Below, in pieces: positions 1 to 10,879 of a stretch of DNA of 64,000 nt; within the stretch, counting starts at the first letter, position 1, and each line of letters opens with the position of its first letter. The stretch is from Calonectria ilicicola (taxonomy: Eukaryota > Ascomycota > Sordariomycetes > Hypocreales > Nectriaceae). The translations under genes were made by a program, and so were the position numbers. The stretch covers positions 3,906,001 through 3,970,000 of the forward strand of contig CP085834.1 in NCBI GenBank assembly GCA_020809705.1, in the 5' to 3' direction. The notes under the pieces are model-generated. The model was not told the DNA's origin and searched no databases. It saw only the letters and a list, made by a program, of their open reading frames with translations.

Positions 1-1209
1 ATTCAGATTTGGAGAGCAGTAGGGCGGGCATCACTGGAGCCCTAGGCTGCTGTGAACTGCAGCGTATCTTGACACTTTGATTTGCACGGCTGGTAAATTT
101 TGGAGAAAAACTGTTGAGTGGATAAGCGAGTGAACCTCTCAGCATTCAAATGGTCGCAAGCCATGACACCTGGGCATTATTCTATGGTGATGGGAATTTC
201 TCGTCATCAATTTCTTTCACTTTTTTCCTTTGCCAGGGTCGTGTGTAAGATACCACCTGCTCTGCAGAATTTGGACCCTGAGTGACCTTATCTCGGAGTC
301 TTCACCACTAAAGAGAACATTCCATCATTCATTAGGTTCTATCCTTGTTTACTCATGGTTGGCGGGGAAACTTAAAGATGATTTGCGAACAGTTAATTTC
401 AAGAGTGGGTTCTTAGAAAACGCGAGAGGAAGTCCGTGCGCACTTGTCCCCAAGGTTGGAGTTCCTCTCCTAGTTAGTGTGGTCAATCGATGGATCGTGA
501 GAACCTGGTTCGTCAAGGTTAGAATAGTGGAAGTGCGGTACCTATAACAGAATTAAGATAAAAGAATGCCTAAATAATTGCTTGGATGCAAATCAATGGT
601 CTTATTTATTTTGTATGACAATGTATCTCTACCCCCAGAGCAAGTGGATTAACCAACTGTTCCGAAAGCAATAACAGGTGAATCAACCTCCCAAATCTCA
701 CCGTGTATCGCCGTTGACATAGATAAATCCAGCCCAAACCAACTTGATTGATTCTGCATCGAACTTTAGCCACTATAAGCCATAAGGCGAAGAAATGATA
801 TTTTTACATCATTTTTATTAAATTTTCTTTGACCATGTTAATATACTTACCCTATATTCCGGCTTTGCTGGTTTATGTGTGGGGTCTCGTGCTTACGAGG
901 AATGTTCCCCACAGAGGATGAATTGTTCCGGCTGGTACAAGCCCCACCAAAGTTGCTCCACAGCCCTTTTGCCTAAATTCATCTTGAGATGTCAGCGTCT
1001 GGCCACATCTACAAACAATATAACTCGTACAATTATTTATGGGACGAATATTTATTTGGTCTTTTGCTATGCTTTTGATACTAAATAATTCTGTATCATG
1101 AATGAGATTAAACTTACAACCTTGCAATCTCAAGTAAATGCCCAAGGGTCTCCGATGAATTCATTGGAATATTGATGATAAAATGTTAACCCTGCAAGTC
1201 AAGAATAGC
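1..1209. other. intergenic, no gene recognised
   Basis: About 1.2 kb at the left edge. Reading frames are short (105 codons or fewer), overlap one another and carry no recognisable domain. The stretch may hold downstream sequence of the exporter that ends at 1210. Nothing else can be supported. Confidence 0.6.
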
Positions 1210-3143
1210 CTAATGAGTTGCATTCTTGCTGTGCTGGCGAATTTTTTGACCGTACTTCTAGATTGTTAGATATTCAAGAACCAATAGTGGACGTTTCTCA
1301 GCTTACATAGAACAATATGAATGGTATAGGAAGAAAAACGATAGAAAACCCGCCTAGCAAGCTGTTTCCTGGTCCGATACCCAGATTATGGAATAGAGCT
1401 CGTGCCTGAAATCAATATGGTTAGTTGAAGGTTCAGACTCAGCGAAGACGCTGTTTCTATGCCTACAAACAAAGGGAAGACCACGCCACAGGATGCCCTA
1501 AAAAGTGCATTTCCTGCAAGTACCGATGCTGCGTATTGTGGGTATGCCATGCCTAGATAACTGAGCAATGGCATGAATAGTGTGATAATGCTGACAGTAA
1601 AGAAGCCAGATCCAACGAGGGGCACCATCCAATGGACAGTGTGGCGCGAACTCCACCCATACCAGAACAGACAAATGGGAAGAGCAAAAGCGCCGAAGAG
1701 AGTTGGAGGTAGTATCATTTCTGGATAAACGGGAGGTCGGCTGAATTTCGGAGCTAACCGCTTTTGAATCCATAAGAGGTAGCAGGGCAATGTGATGAGC
1801 CCACCCACGAAGATACCGAGAAAGACTAGCCCCTGTTGCCCATTGTTGAAGCCGTAGATATCCCCAAAGACAAGAGGGAATGATTCAAACCAGATGTACA
1901 AAATACCGTACAATAACGCGCTGTACAAGTCTATAAAGAAAACGACTGGCTCTGAGAAAGTCAGTGTGAAGGCTCTGCTAAGGGTGATGAGATGATCTTT
2001 TATTGTCACTCCTGCAGAGTCGATCTCTGAGTGACTTTGGAGCCTCGGATTTCCTGTGGCTTTTTGCATCCTTTTTGCGCGCCGATATAAAATATTTTGG
2101 GCGTTGGTTTCGGGCATAAAGAAAAAAAGAACAACCAGCACAACCGTGCATAGCCAAGCCAACTCCCAAATCGTCCGGCGCCATCCTTTCGACTGGGCTG
2201 CAAACCCGCCCACAAGAGGTCCCATGACGGGCCCCAGAACCCCAGATGCACCGAAGATACCAATCCAATACAACGATTCTGTTGGCGGGTACATGTCCAG
2301 GATGGTAGCTCCTCCTGTCGCAAGCACTGGTCCACCGAAGAAACCAGTGAGAAAGCGAAAGACAAGTAGCATGGTCATGTTCGTAGCATAACCGATTGGG
2401 AGTTGCAACAATACGAAAACGAGAAGTGTCCAAAAATATATCCTGCTGCGGCCAATCGCAGCCATTTCGGACATTGGAAAAAATAACATGGGACCAAGGC
2501 CGTAGCCCCTGTGTAGAAACTACTATCAGCAATCTTCCCCAGAAGCCTATGGCTCATAGCTAGATGTGACACAAATGATGAGAGGTAATAAACTCACAGG
2601 ACAAATGCCGAGAGGCCTAAGGTAGCGAGAGTCTCACCAACACTAAATTCTTGCATGATCATTTCCTCTCCGGGTGTATAAATAGAGCTTCCTATATATA
2701 TTCCAAAGTTCAAAATGCATATCTGAATAGTGACAATCAGTTTTTGACTCGCTGGCCAGTTTTGTGGGTTCTTCGTTCCTTGTTAATGACTTCAAAATAA
2801 TAATAACAGCAGTAGAATATCGAACCTCTTGGTCATTTGGCCCGTACCATGACACATAAATGATAGAATTCGTATTGAATTCGCTAATATTGTGCCTTTC
2901 AGAGTCAGTTTTAATCTTTTGCTCATCCCCTTTTCCGTGGTTGGTATTTGTAGCATTAAGTGAATCAGTGTTGGCCTCGTCAGAACCGCATGATTGTTCA
3001 GTTGGATTTGATGTAGCTGACTGACTTTCGATGTAAACTTTCCAAAGAGTTGGGTCCGACTCATCTGGGAACTGGAAATGCCTGTTCTTGGAAACCAACC
3101 GGACAAGTTGTCCGAAGATGGTGTCTCGTGTCAAATCGCTCAT
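1210..3143 (-). CDS. MFS transporter, DHA1 drug/polyamine family (Tpo/Flu1-like)
   Basis: Predicted 559-aa plasma-membrane proton antiporter of the fungal DHA1 family, which exports drugs, polyamines or metabolites; the substrate cannot be told. Exons on the minus strand: 3143-2826, 2770-2598, 2508-1467, 1405-1307 and 1257-1210. All four introns are GT-AG and keep frame, and the sum is exactly 560 codons. The splicing recreates the family hallmark WYGPNDQENPQNWP before helix 1, then YIGSSIYTPGEE, the motif-A-like region after GLGPM, FRFLTGFFGGPVLATGG, and the C-terminal LGIGPGNSLLGG and PFILFYKYG. The first about 105 residues form a polar cytosolic tail, as is usual for the family. It appears intact. 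Its neighbours (GST, P450, RTA1 protein) fit a detoxification or export setting, but no co-regulation is shown. Confidence 0.93.
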
Positions 3144-4082
3144 AATAATTTAATTTATAGTTTTGTTCATGTTTTCTTCTATAGAAAGAAGCAAAAGAAA
3201 GCTGCCATTATATAAAAATTATACCAATAATGTGCGCTTATGGGACTCTAAAGATCTGCCCATTGTGCCATCATCTCGGAGTCAAATTTGTAATTGCCCA
3301 AACAACGCAGATCATCAGCATCAAGCAGCCATTCCGGGCTTAAGGGATTTATGCTGAACTATCTCCGAGATCTGTGCTGTAATCACCCATCAAACACTTA
3401 CCATGTCATTAACGAACAGATTGCATCAAGAATTCCAGTGTTAGGACACAGAATCAAGACCTCGGATTTAATTGGTGTTAGCGTTGTTATATCCGAGCGA
3501 CTTGTGATGTGCAGCCGAGCATATGGAGCATATCATTGTGTTGCGTTCTTTAGAGCTCTTCCACGTGATCTGACGTAAATTTTCGAAAGAGTGCCTCGAG
3601 CATTAACACTCTACTTTTTAAAATTTTAACAATATTTTGTACTCACTTACCAGATTCCTGGCCCCTAAAAACACCATCGAACTGGGCACCTCCCGAAATA
3701 ATAGACAATTTGTGTTACATGCAGAGGTTCACCCTGACACTGTGTGCTTCGAAGTTGTAAGCCTTAACATGAGACAATAGAATGGAATTTGGGTAACTAG
3801 AACTGTGCTTTCTAAGGTGCGATGTGGTGGTATGCCCACCTTGTTGCAACGTGAACTCACAGGAAACTGAGGTCGGCTATAGTAAATAATGAATCGAATT
3901 ATTCAGCAGGGCTTCTTTTTTGCAGTAGCGGCTATTAATATACCAAAAAATCAGGACCAGCATTACAGCGGATGAGATTTCTCCAACACCATGTCCGTAA
4001 GTAGGCGCTTGATGCAAATAAGAGCTCAAGATAAGATGAAGACTTGAGGTATTCCAGCCCTCTCAGACAAATTATAACTAAA
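3144..4082. other. intergenic, probable exporter promoter
   Basis: About 0.9 kb between the exporter start and the end of the decayed SAT4-like gene. It is expected to contain the exporter promoter. I found no convincing coding sequence or repeat in it. Confidence 0.5.
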
Positions 4083-5193
4083 TCAAATCCTTGCGTCTCC
4101 TGTCTGAATACAAGGGAGTCTCGGCTCTTGCTCTTCTTTTGAGGAGTTGGATGTTTTCCTGGATTCTGACGTAGACATAGACATTTCGGTCCAGCCTGTT
4201 CGGAACGAGCGGCCAATAACTCGGAGCAATGGGCGTAGTGCAGGGAGTGAGGCGATGATGATCTGGATTCCCATTTCGGCATCCCCAAGGAGGTCTGCGA
4301 TAGGGTGAGCACGTTGAGCAAAGAATTAATGGTTAGATTGAAAAGCTTACAGGTAGTATATGAAAATTCGGAGTTTACATTTAGAACAAATCGGATAATA
4401 CTCGCAGCAATGGTTGTTGTTCTAAGTAAAAATAGACAAACCAATGCGGATTTCTCGCTTTTTGGCAGAGCGTTTAATGTCGGAAGCATCCCAAATGGCA
4501 AGATAAACACTAGAATGGTGATATGATGTTAGCACTACCATCAATACCATATCTCACATCCTCATACATGATATTTCGGAGACTAGACCGATAGGCTAGG
4601 CAACATAAAGTGCCGTAGCCTGGGCCAACAACGAACACCTGAGATTTTCTTGCCCTACAACGAGCATCAGTCACTAAAGCCCTAGGCAATTCAAGAATTC
4701 TTAGCGGCTTACCAGTTTTGCGATACATCAGTACCACACCAGAAGATGACTAAAAATCCGGTTGTTAAGAAAGCACAAACAGAGTAAAATATAACAGCCC
4801 TAAGTGCCAGTCTCAATATTTCTTCAGTGATTGGAAATAACTGATGATAGAACATCAATAAACTGAACCTTGGAAGGTAAAGTATTAAATCAAAAAGGAT
4901 AAATGATGCAAATATCCACTATACCAAGGGTCAGAGAGTCATGTTTTCCTCTGAAGAATTCCAGAAAATACCTGAGTGTACTGTGCATTATAGCCATCAC
5001 CATACGAATCTACACTTGATGAAACAGTATGTTGATCTCCGATAACGAGGGCAAGGAAACCAAGGACTGATATTCCGAGAAGAATCTCTGAAATCAAAAA
5101 AGACGATATCCGTTTCCATTGGCGTACGGCGATACGGGCAATAAAGATCATAAGAGTGACTGCCCACAAGATCCATTCCACAGCCTGCGGCAT
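4083..5193 (-). pseudogene. SAT4/rhodopsin-like integral membrane protein, nonsense-interrupted
   Basis: Remnant of a fungal seven-helix SAT4 (PTH11-related 'rhodopsin domain') protein. Exons read on the minus strand: 5193-4972, 4918-4713, 4638-4568, 4509-4351 and 4294-4083. Family features are visible: RIAVRQWKR after helix 1, LPRFSLLMFYHQLFPIT, the FWCGTDVSQNW segment, FILPFGMLPTL, and helix 7 with IIIASLPALRPLL. Exon lengths 206 and 159 are identical to those of the paralogue at 10880-11996, which supports the model. In exon 3 the codon aligned with the conserved Trp (ITWSLN in the paralogue) is TAG at 4598-4596. The junction before the conserved Cys is also about seven residues shorter than in the paralogue. 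The gene is therefore probably dead. Sequencing error is the alternative. Confidence 0.75.
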
Positions 5194-6305
5194 ATGTTAA
5201 TTATATGACGTAAATCTCATATGGTTCATGTCTGACCATATACTCCTGGGCATTCAGGCTCATCTTCTGCGTGGTTCGGATGATGAAAACGTATGTTGGA
5301 TTAGGAACATAAAACAGGATCGCTTTCCAAGGCCAAGATTGTCCTGGTATGAAAATCTGAAAAGAGGTGCGATATAAAATCCTTCAGTGGGTTGAGTTCT
5401 ATATCCCTTCAAACGAAGCCAGAGTGGGGAGGTCTTGTAATTTAAAGCCTCGGCCAGTCAGAACTGCAATTATACCTAACGGCTTTGGGAATAACTAACC
5501 ATTTGTGGCCAATATCCAATGCTTATATTGCAAGAAGAAGCAAATTCCGAAACAGCTGAATGAAAGCTATTATAGAGTTACTAGGGTTATGATCAAGCTG
5601 CAAAGGTTCTAAATTGCGAGTATGAAGAATTACATTGTGAGATTTCCATATCTAAGTGACCTTGACTGGCGCGCGCGACCGCCTAGACACTAGTTCTATG
5701 ACTGGGGTCTCTGAGACGCCTCGGGGCAGGTTGCTGTTCCAGACCGTAGAGCCTAGCTGAATGGTCAAAGCTGACTAATTGACTGGAATGTAGATAGCTG
5801 GAATGTTGCAAAAAAGGTTTATCATCATGATCACACTGCGTCCTGATTCGGGATGGGATAACTTCAGACTTAAATGCTGGTGAACCAAACTAAACTCTTA
5901 TCGGAACTCTCCTTCCCTCTTTTTTTCTTTCCAAAAAATAGTAGCATAATAATAATTACCAAAATAAAATGAGACATAAACAAGCATCAACAAGAATTGG
6001 TGGTATTGTCCTTCTGTGTTTGAGGCAAGGCCACTGATAGTAACCTTGGAGCCATTATATCTTAGTGTACAATCATAACTACGTCACTTCTAGAATAGTA
6101 TAATTTCGGGCAATGGATTGTATTCTTATATCTATCAACTTGGTCATGATAGAGCGATGTCGCAGAATCTCAACACATTCTTGATAATAATGAAGATAAC
6201 TTTTGTGATCAAGTAATAGGGAAACGGATCCTCTCTACAAACATAGATGCAACGACTAAATATGTATGAGATTCTTCATCTGGTGACCTCATCAATACCC
6301 CACGT
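5194..6305. other. intergenic, no gene recognised
   Basis: About 1.1 kb between the SAT4-like remnant and the end of the GST gene. It contains a T-rich run near 5918-5932 and no reading frame of note. Nothing further is supported. Confidence 0.5.
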
Positions 6306-6974
6306 CTAGACCAGAATTTTCCTTTCCGGAGCTTCCGCCTCCAAGGCCAGGGGGAGATCAGGGTCACACTTTTGCATCGCTTGCCGAAAGGCATTTCTCT
6401 CACCAATACGCTGGAGAAATTTGAGAATGTTATCATAGCCGGCAAGACTATAATTATTAAAGTATCGGATCGTGGTCAATGAAAAGACCACCATCAGATC
6501 GGCCACGGTAAATTCGCTGCCAGCAAGCCAAGTGTTGTGGCGCAACCTTTTATCAAGTGCACCAAGGCATTTTGTAAAGCGGTCCTTTCCAACGGCTACA
6601 ATTGGGTTATCCTCGCCCAGGCCGGCAACTGCGGCCATCATGTTGCCGACTAATGTAGGTTGAAAAGTGCCGTCAACCCAGTGCCACCAGTACAAGAAGT
6701 CGACGTAAGCCGGATCCGCGCTTGACAAAAATAATTTCCCATCGCCATATCTATGGCAAAGATACTCAATACAAGCACAGCTTTCGGCCAGCACGAGATC
6801 TCCGTCCTCGATAACGGGCGCGGATCCCATAGGGTGAAGAGCCTTGTACTCTGGCGGGGCCATCATAGGTGATCGTTTGTAGGTTTTGAGCTCATACTCG
6901 ACACCGAGCTCCTCGCACAGCCATGGGATACGCTCCGACTGGGAGACTTGAAGGTGATGAATGATGATGACCAT
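6306..6974 (-). CDS. glutathione S-transferase
   Basis: Intronless 222-aa protein of the cytosolic GST superfamily, predicted to conjugate glutathione to electrophiles or to act as a GSH-dependent reductase. The N-terminal thioredoxin-like domain (about residues 1-80) starts with a VIIIHHLQVSQSER segment, has the cis-proline in GSAPVIEDG (P53), and the glutathione-binding acid-Ser pair in LAESCACIEYL (E64-S65). The C-terminal all-helical domain carries the N-capping-type motif GSEFTVADLMV. Length is normal for the family. The start at 6974 gives the expected beta-strand immediately. It lies between a dead membrane gene and the HET-ankyrin gene. The absence of introns could hint at transfer, but this is weak. 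Confidence 0.92.
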   Translation of the reverse strand: MVIIIHHLQVSQSERIPWLCEELGVEYELKTYKRSPMMAPPEYKALHPMGSAPVIEDGDLVLAESCACIEYLCHRYGDGKLFLSSADPAYVDFLYWWHWVDGTFQPTLVGNMMAAVAGLGEDNPIVAVGKDRFTKCLGALDKRLRHNTWLAGSEFTVADLMVVFSLTTIRYFNNYSLAGYDNILKFLQRIGERNAFRQAMQKCDPDLPLALEAEAPERKILV

Positions 6975-7947
6975 TGTGAACTGGGGAAAATAGTGGGTGT
7001 TGGGATGAGTTGTGGTCTGAAAAGGGCACGAAAAGGTCGACGAGAAACGGAATTGAATACATCCTGGGCTTTATAAGTGTTCAGGGCCTTCAGGCTATCG
7101 TCATTCACGGAATTTGCTGTGTTTTCGGATTGATTTGTCCGTCTTTGGCCCACTTAGTTCCCACCCTCACTGATATCTCGTTGTCAACGTGGAGAAAACG
7201 CACGGTTCGGGTTCAAGAACCCCTGTAACATTGTAATCAGGCAAGTCGGAAACGAGAACTGTCGTGTTTTGTGGAACTTGGTTGTTCTGTACAACAGTTG
7301 TGCAAGGTTTCAGCTTCGGAAGCACCGGCCCCTCAGTATCCGAAATACAGGAATTGAGTGTCAATCGCTTTGTCGATGGCCGGGGAATCGCGTAAATCCT
7401 CAACAAAAACTAGCACGTTACGTCCTAAATCCGCGCGCTTAACAATTTGCGAATCTACTCACTGACGTCAGACGTCTGTTTTCCCTGAAGGCCGAACAGT
7501 GCTCGGCTGAAGATGTTTTTTTTTTTTTTTTGAAGCTATCTCTGTGAATACGGGTCCTGTGCAAGGGCTGCTGCGTTCTATGTAGTCTAGGTTACATCAG
7601 CCGGGGTGTCGGTGCTTTAATGTGTCCCGAGAATAATATTCCGACCGAGAGTCCTACCTGGAATTGGACGTGTTTATTCTGGAAAAAGCATTGATTGATA
7701 AATCCGATACATTTTGCTCCCTTGGTGGAACGGTCCTGATTACTTGATGGCGCGTATTGACTGCGAGTGGCATCTTAGGAGAGGGGCTGGTCCAGGCAGC
7801 TCCTTGGCTAGTCTACTCTGGGATAGTGTGGATGCCTGGCTCTAGGCATTCAGTTGAGCAGACCGACATACACTCAGCCTGCTCCAATTCTTTCCATTGT
7901 CGAATGCTCACTTGTAAACTCTGTGCAAAAGCTTTGCTACTGTAAAT
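6975..7947. other. divergent intergenic region between GST and HET-ankyrin genes
   Basis: Nearly 1 kb separating two divergently transcribed genes, so it should contain both promoters. A poly-T run of 16 lies at about 7516-7531. Overlapping short frames look like chance. No defined operator was recognised. Confidence 0.5.
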
Positions 7948-10542
7948 ATGGATCGACAAGCTTACAATTACAAGCCGATCGACTTTGGGTCCGATGCGAT
8001 TCGCCTTGTTCGTATTATGAAGGGTGTCTCTCCCAGCCATATCGAGTGCAAAGTCGTTGAGACCCGGCTTCACAAAGTTGGTGATACGTATGATGCCTTG
8101 TCATACTGTTGGGGTGGCACAGAAGAACCCGCTCAAATAATTCTAGATGGATGCAGAGCAAACGTTACGCAAAACCTTTTCGGGGCGATGGAGCGCCTGC
8201 GATCACCAGATGAAGACCGACTCTTCTGGATTGATGCACTTTGCATTGATCAAACAAACAAGACAGAAAAAAGCCACCAGGTGAGTCAGATGGGCAGCAT
8301 TTATAATTGCGCTCGGCAAGTATACATCTGGCTCGGCTCTAGTAACACTGAAATCGATCTTCTTATGGATGTAATGAGCGTCATTCATGAACAACTGTGC
8401 ACCGACGACAACGGAACGCAAGGCAATTCATGGGAAAGAGTCTGGCAAGTGGTTCAAACACACATGGAAGTCTGTCATGACAAGCTCAAAGTAGCCCTTC
8501 AAAAATTTTTGCAGAGACCATGGTTCGACAGAGTTTGGGTCGTACAAGAAATTGGAAGAGCCCGGGTCGCAACAATCATTTGTGGTTCCAAGTCGGCACC
8601 GACAAGTGTCTTCGTACAAATGCTCCGGCTCCTTAATGAAACACCGGATCAAAATATACAGGCACTTCTCGAAATTATGCCTGGGTCATGTCGAAATTCA
8701 AGAGAACGGAGTCCCCACAGTTTGAGAACTCTACTCCAGAAGTTTTCCTCACGCAAGGCCACAGACCATAGAGACAACATATATGCTTTGCTAGGGATCT
8801 CTTTTGATGCCCATGACCCTGAAATCTTCCCTTTATCGTATCAAAAGACGCCACATGAAGTGGTCCAAGATGCGATATCATTTTTATTGTTTGGGGAATG
8901 TGTAGACATATCAATGAACGAATTACCACCATGGGACTTTTTGGACCTTGTTGGTGAAATAAATGACCTACACCAAAGTGTATTCAAGTGGGCATTGAGG
9001 GAATTCCATGAAGGTACCCTGCTAAAGCTAATAGCAACAGGCCGGATCGACATCAACCGCAGGTCTTTTGATTTGAGCCCACGCTATGATGGCTTTGGAA
9101 CACCTTTAGCCTTCTTGGCCATCAATAGAGGCCCCATAAATGTAATAACAGCTCTTTTGGCACGACCAGAAGTGCTCCCAAATCTAGACTCACCCCTTGT
9201 CAAAGCGGCAACCTGCGGTCACGATGGGATGGTTCGCCTGTTGCTAGCTCATGAAGCTGTAGATGTTAACCTGGGCTCACCACTTTCCAAGGCCGCTGAA
9301 AACGGTTGTTTGAGTGTGGTCGAACTATTGTTAGCTCATGAGAGTATCCAGGTCAACTTTGGATCGCCCCTAGCTCAGGCTGCAGCGGGTGGACATGATG
9401 CGGTAGTTTCATTACTTTTGGTGGGAAAAGGCGTTGATATAGACCGTGGATTTCCTCTTATCCGGGCAGTACAAGCCGACCACGACACGACAGTTGAGTT
9501 GTTCCTTGAAAAGGCCAACGCGACATTAGAATTGGATAATCTTTTCTGCACTGCAGCTGCAAGTGGAAGTGATTCCGTGCTGAGGTTATTGATGGCCCGT
9601 GAAACCGTTGTGGACTTGCAAAGACCACTTATTCAAGCAATCAAAAATCGAAAAAGATCCACCATCGAGTTTCTTCTGAACTATCGAGAACATATCAAGG
9701 ACCCAAGCCCGGCTCTTGCTCAAGCACTCGAGATTTGTGATGAGGAAACTGCCCTGTTGATGATATCATGTGGTGATGGCAAAGGCCTGAAAGACGTTCC
9801 AGGGCGTGCAGATGAGCTATGGTGCAGAGAAGTCACTATGTCATTTATCACCAAGTGTATGGATTTGAATCATCAAGACAAAGATGGGCGATCTCTCTTA
9901 TCGAAAGCAGCTGAGATGGGGCGGGTTGAAATAGCTGAAATGTTACTGAAAGGTGGAGCTACGATAGATATGATGGATGACAGTGGTCGAACTCCATTAT
10001 CATGGGCTGTGTCAGTGAATGTGCTTGACTACGATGACAGCCATCTCGCTGATGATGAAGATTTTCAATTTTGCAAAGATCAGGGAGCACTTTCGAAGGC
10101 AAGAGTTGCTGAAATTTTACTTGAACGTGGTGCTAAAGTGGATTTGAAGGATAAAAATGGGCGAACACCATTGTCTTGGGCATCGCAGACTGGAGCGCTC
10201 ACTCAAGCTCTACTTGTGGAAAAGGGCGCTGATGTAGATTCTCAAGATAATGATGGTCGAACTCCATTGTCTTGGGCCGCAGAAAGGGGACAAGTTCAAG
10301 CAGCAGATTATTTGCTGTCAAGTGGCGCAAATATCATGTCGCGAGATATCAACGGGCGAACAGTGCTGTCATGGGCATCCAGTAATGGGTACACCCAGAT
10401 TACTCGGTTACTATTAGACTATGGAGCTGGTGAGAATGAGGAAGACACCATAGCCCTCCAGTTTGTGGAAAAGGCGGACATGGCACAGGTTTACCATGAA
10501 TACCATGACGAGAGGATAGGAACAAAACGGAGGAGACTTTGA
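7948..10542 (+). CDS. HET-domain protein with C-terminal ankyrin repeats
   Basis: Single-exon 864-aa protein. The N-terminal HET (heterokaryon incompatibility) domain shows its three usual blocks: YDALSYCWGG near residue 48, WIDALCIDQ at 94-102 with IYNCARQVYIWLG, and RPWFDRVWVVQEI at 190-202, followed by RDNIYALLG at 275-283. In this family the domain triggers regulated cell death after allorecognition; its TIR-like nature is known for the family and not seen here. From about residue 370 onward come degenerate then classical ankyrin repeats, several ending in the DGRTPLSWA consensus. No NACHT or NB-ARC module lies between HET and repeats, so this is a direct HET-ankyrin architecture. It appears intact and is flanked by two decaying SAT4-like genes. 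Confidence 0.95.
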   Translation: MDRQAYNYKPIDFGSDAIRLVRIMKGVSPSHIECKVVETRLHKVGDTYDALSYCWGGTEEPAQIILDGCRANVTQNLFGAMERLRSPDEDRLFWIDALCIDQTNKTEKSHQVSQMGSIYNCARQVYIWLGSSNTEIDLLMDVMSVIHEQLCTDDNGTQGNSWERVWQVVQTHMEVCHDKLKVALQKFLQRPWFDRVWVVQEIGRARVATIICGSKSAPTSVFVQMLRLLNETPDQNIQALLEIMPGSCRNSRERSPHSLRTLLQKFSSRKATDHRDNIYALLGISFDAHDPEIFPLSYQKTPHEVVQDAISFLLFGECVDISMNELPPWDFLDLVGEINDLHQSVFKWALREFHEGTLLKLIATGRIDINRRSFDLSPRYDGFGTPLAFLAINRGPINVITALLARPEVLPNLDSPLVKAATCGHDGMVRLLLAHEAVDVNLGSPLSKAAENGCLSVVELLLAHESIQVNFGSPLAQAAAGGHDAVVSLLLVGKGVDIDRGFPLIRAVQADHDTTVELFLEKANATLELDNLFCTAAASGSDSVLRLLMARETVVDLQRPLIQAIKNRKRSTIEFLLNYREHIKDPSPALAQALEICDEETALLMISCGDGKGLKDVPGRADELWCREVTMSFITKCMDLNHQDKDGRSLLSKAAEMGRVEIAEMLLKGGATIDMMDDSGRTPLSWAVSVNVLDYDDSHLADDEDFQFCKDQGALSKARVAEILLERGAKVDLKDKNGRTPLSWASQTGALTQALLVEKGADVDSQDNDGRTPLSWAAERGQVQAADYLLSSGANIMSRDINGRTVLSWASSNGYTQITRLLLDYGAGENEEDTIALQFVEKADMAQVYHEYHDERIGTKRRRL

Positions 10543-10879
10543 ACAAGGAATTTCTTTTCCGTACGAAATTGATTGATAGCAGAATGAGAAACAGTAGCTC
10601 TTGGTCTCTCCTTTCTTTGGGGGGGAAGTATTCGTTCCATCTATTTTCCTAACGAGAAAATGAGGTCGCTTACGAATCACATGTCTAGTCATCACCAATA
10701 TGAAAACCAGTGCCTTTTATTGTATGAGTTGAAACTAGACTTCGTAATTGTGACTGAGTGCTTAATATATGGATATCTCATGGTCATTTTTAGGAGATCA
10801 TCTGATCAATGCATATGATGTACCTTTCATGAATGATGGAAAAAGATAGATAACCATGATTACCAAATTGGATTGGACT
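10543..10879. other. short convergent intergenic spacer
   Basis: The 337 bp between the stop of the HET-ankyrin gene and the stop of the second SAT4-like gene. The two genes converge here, so it should contain both 3' ends. No coding sequence is seen. Confidence 0.5.

Noticed and set aside
230..547. 105-codon plus frame at the left edge
   Set aside because: No domain, no intron-linked extension and unconvincing composition; likely chance.
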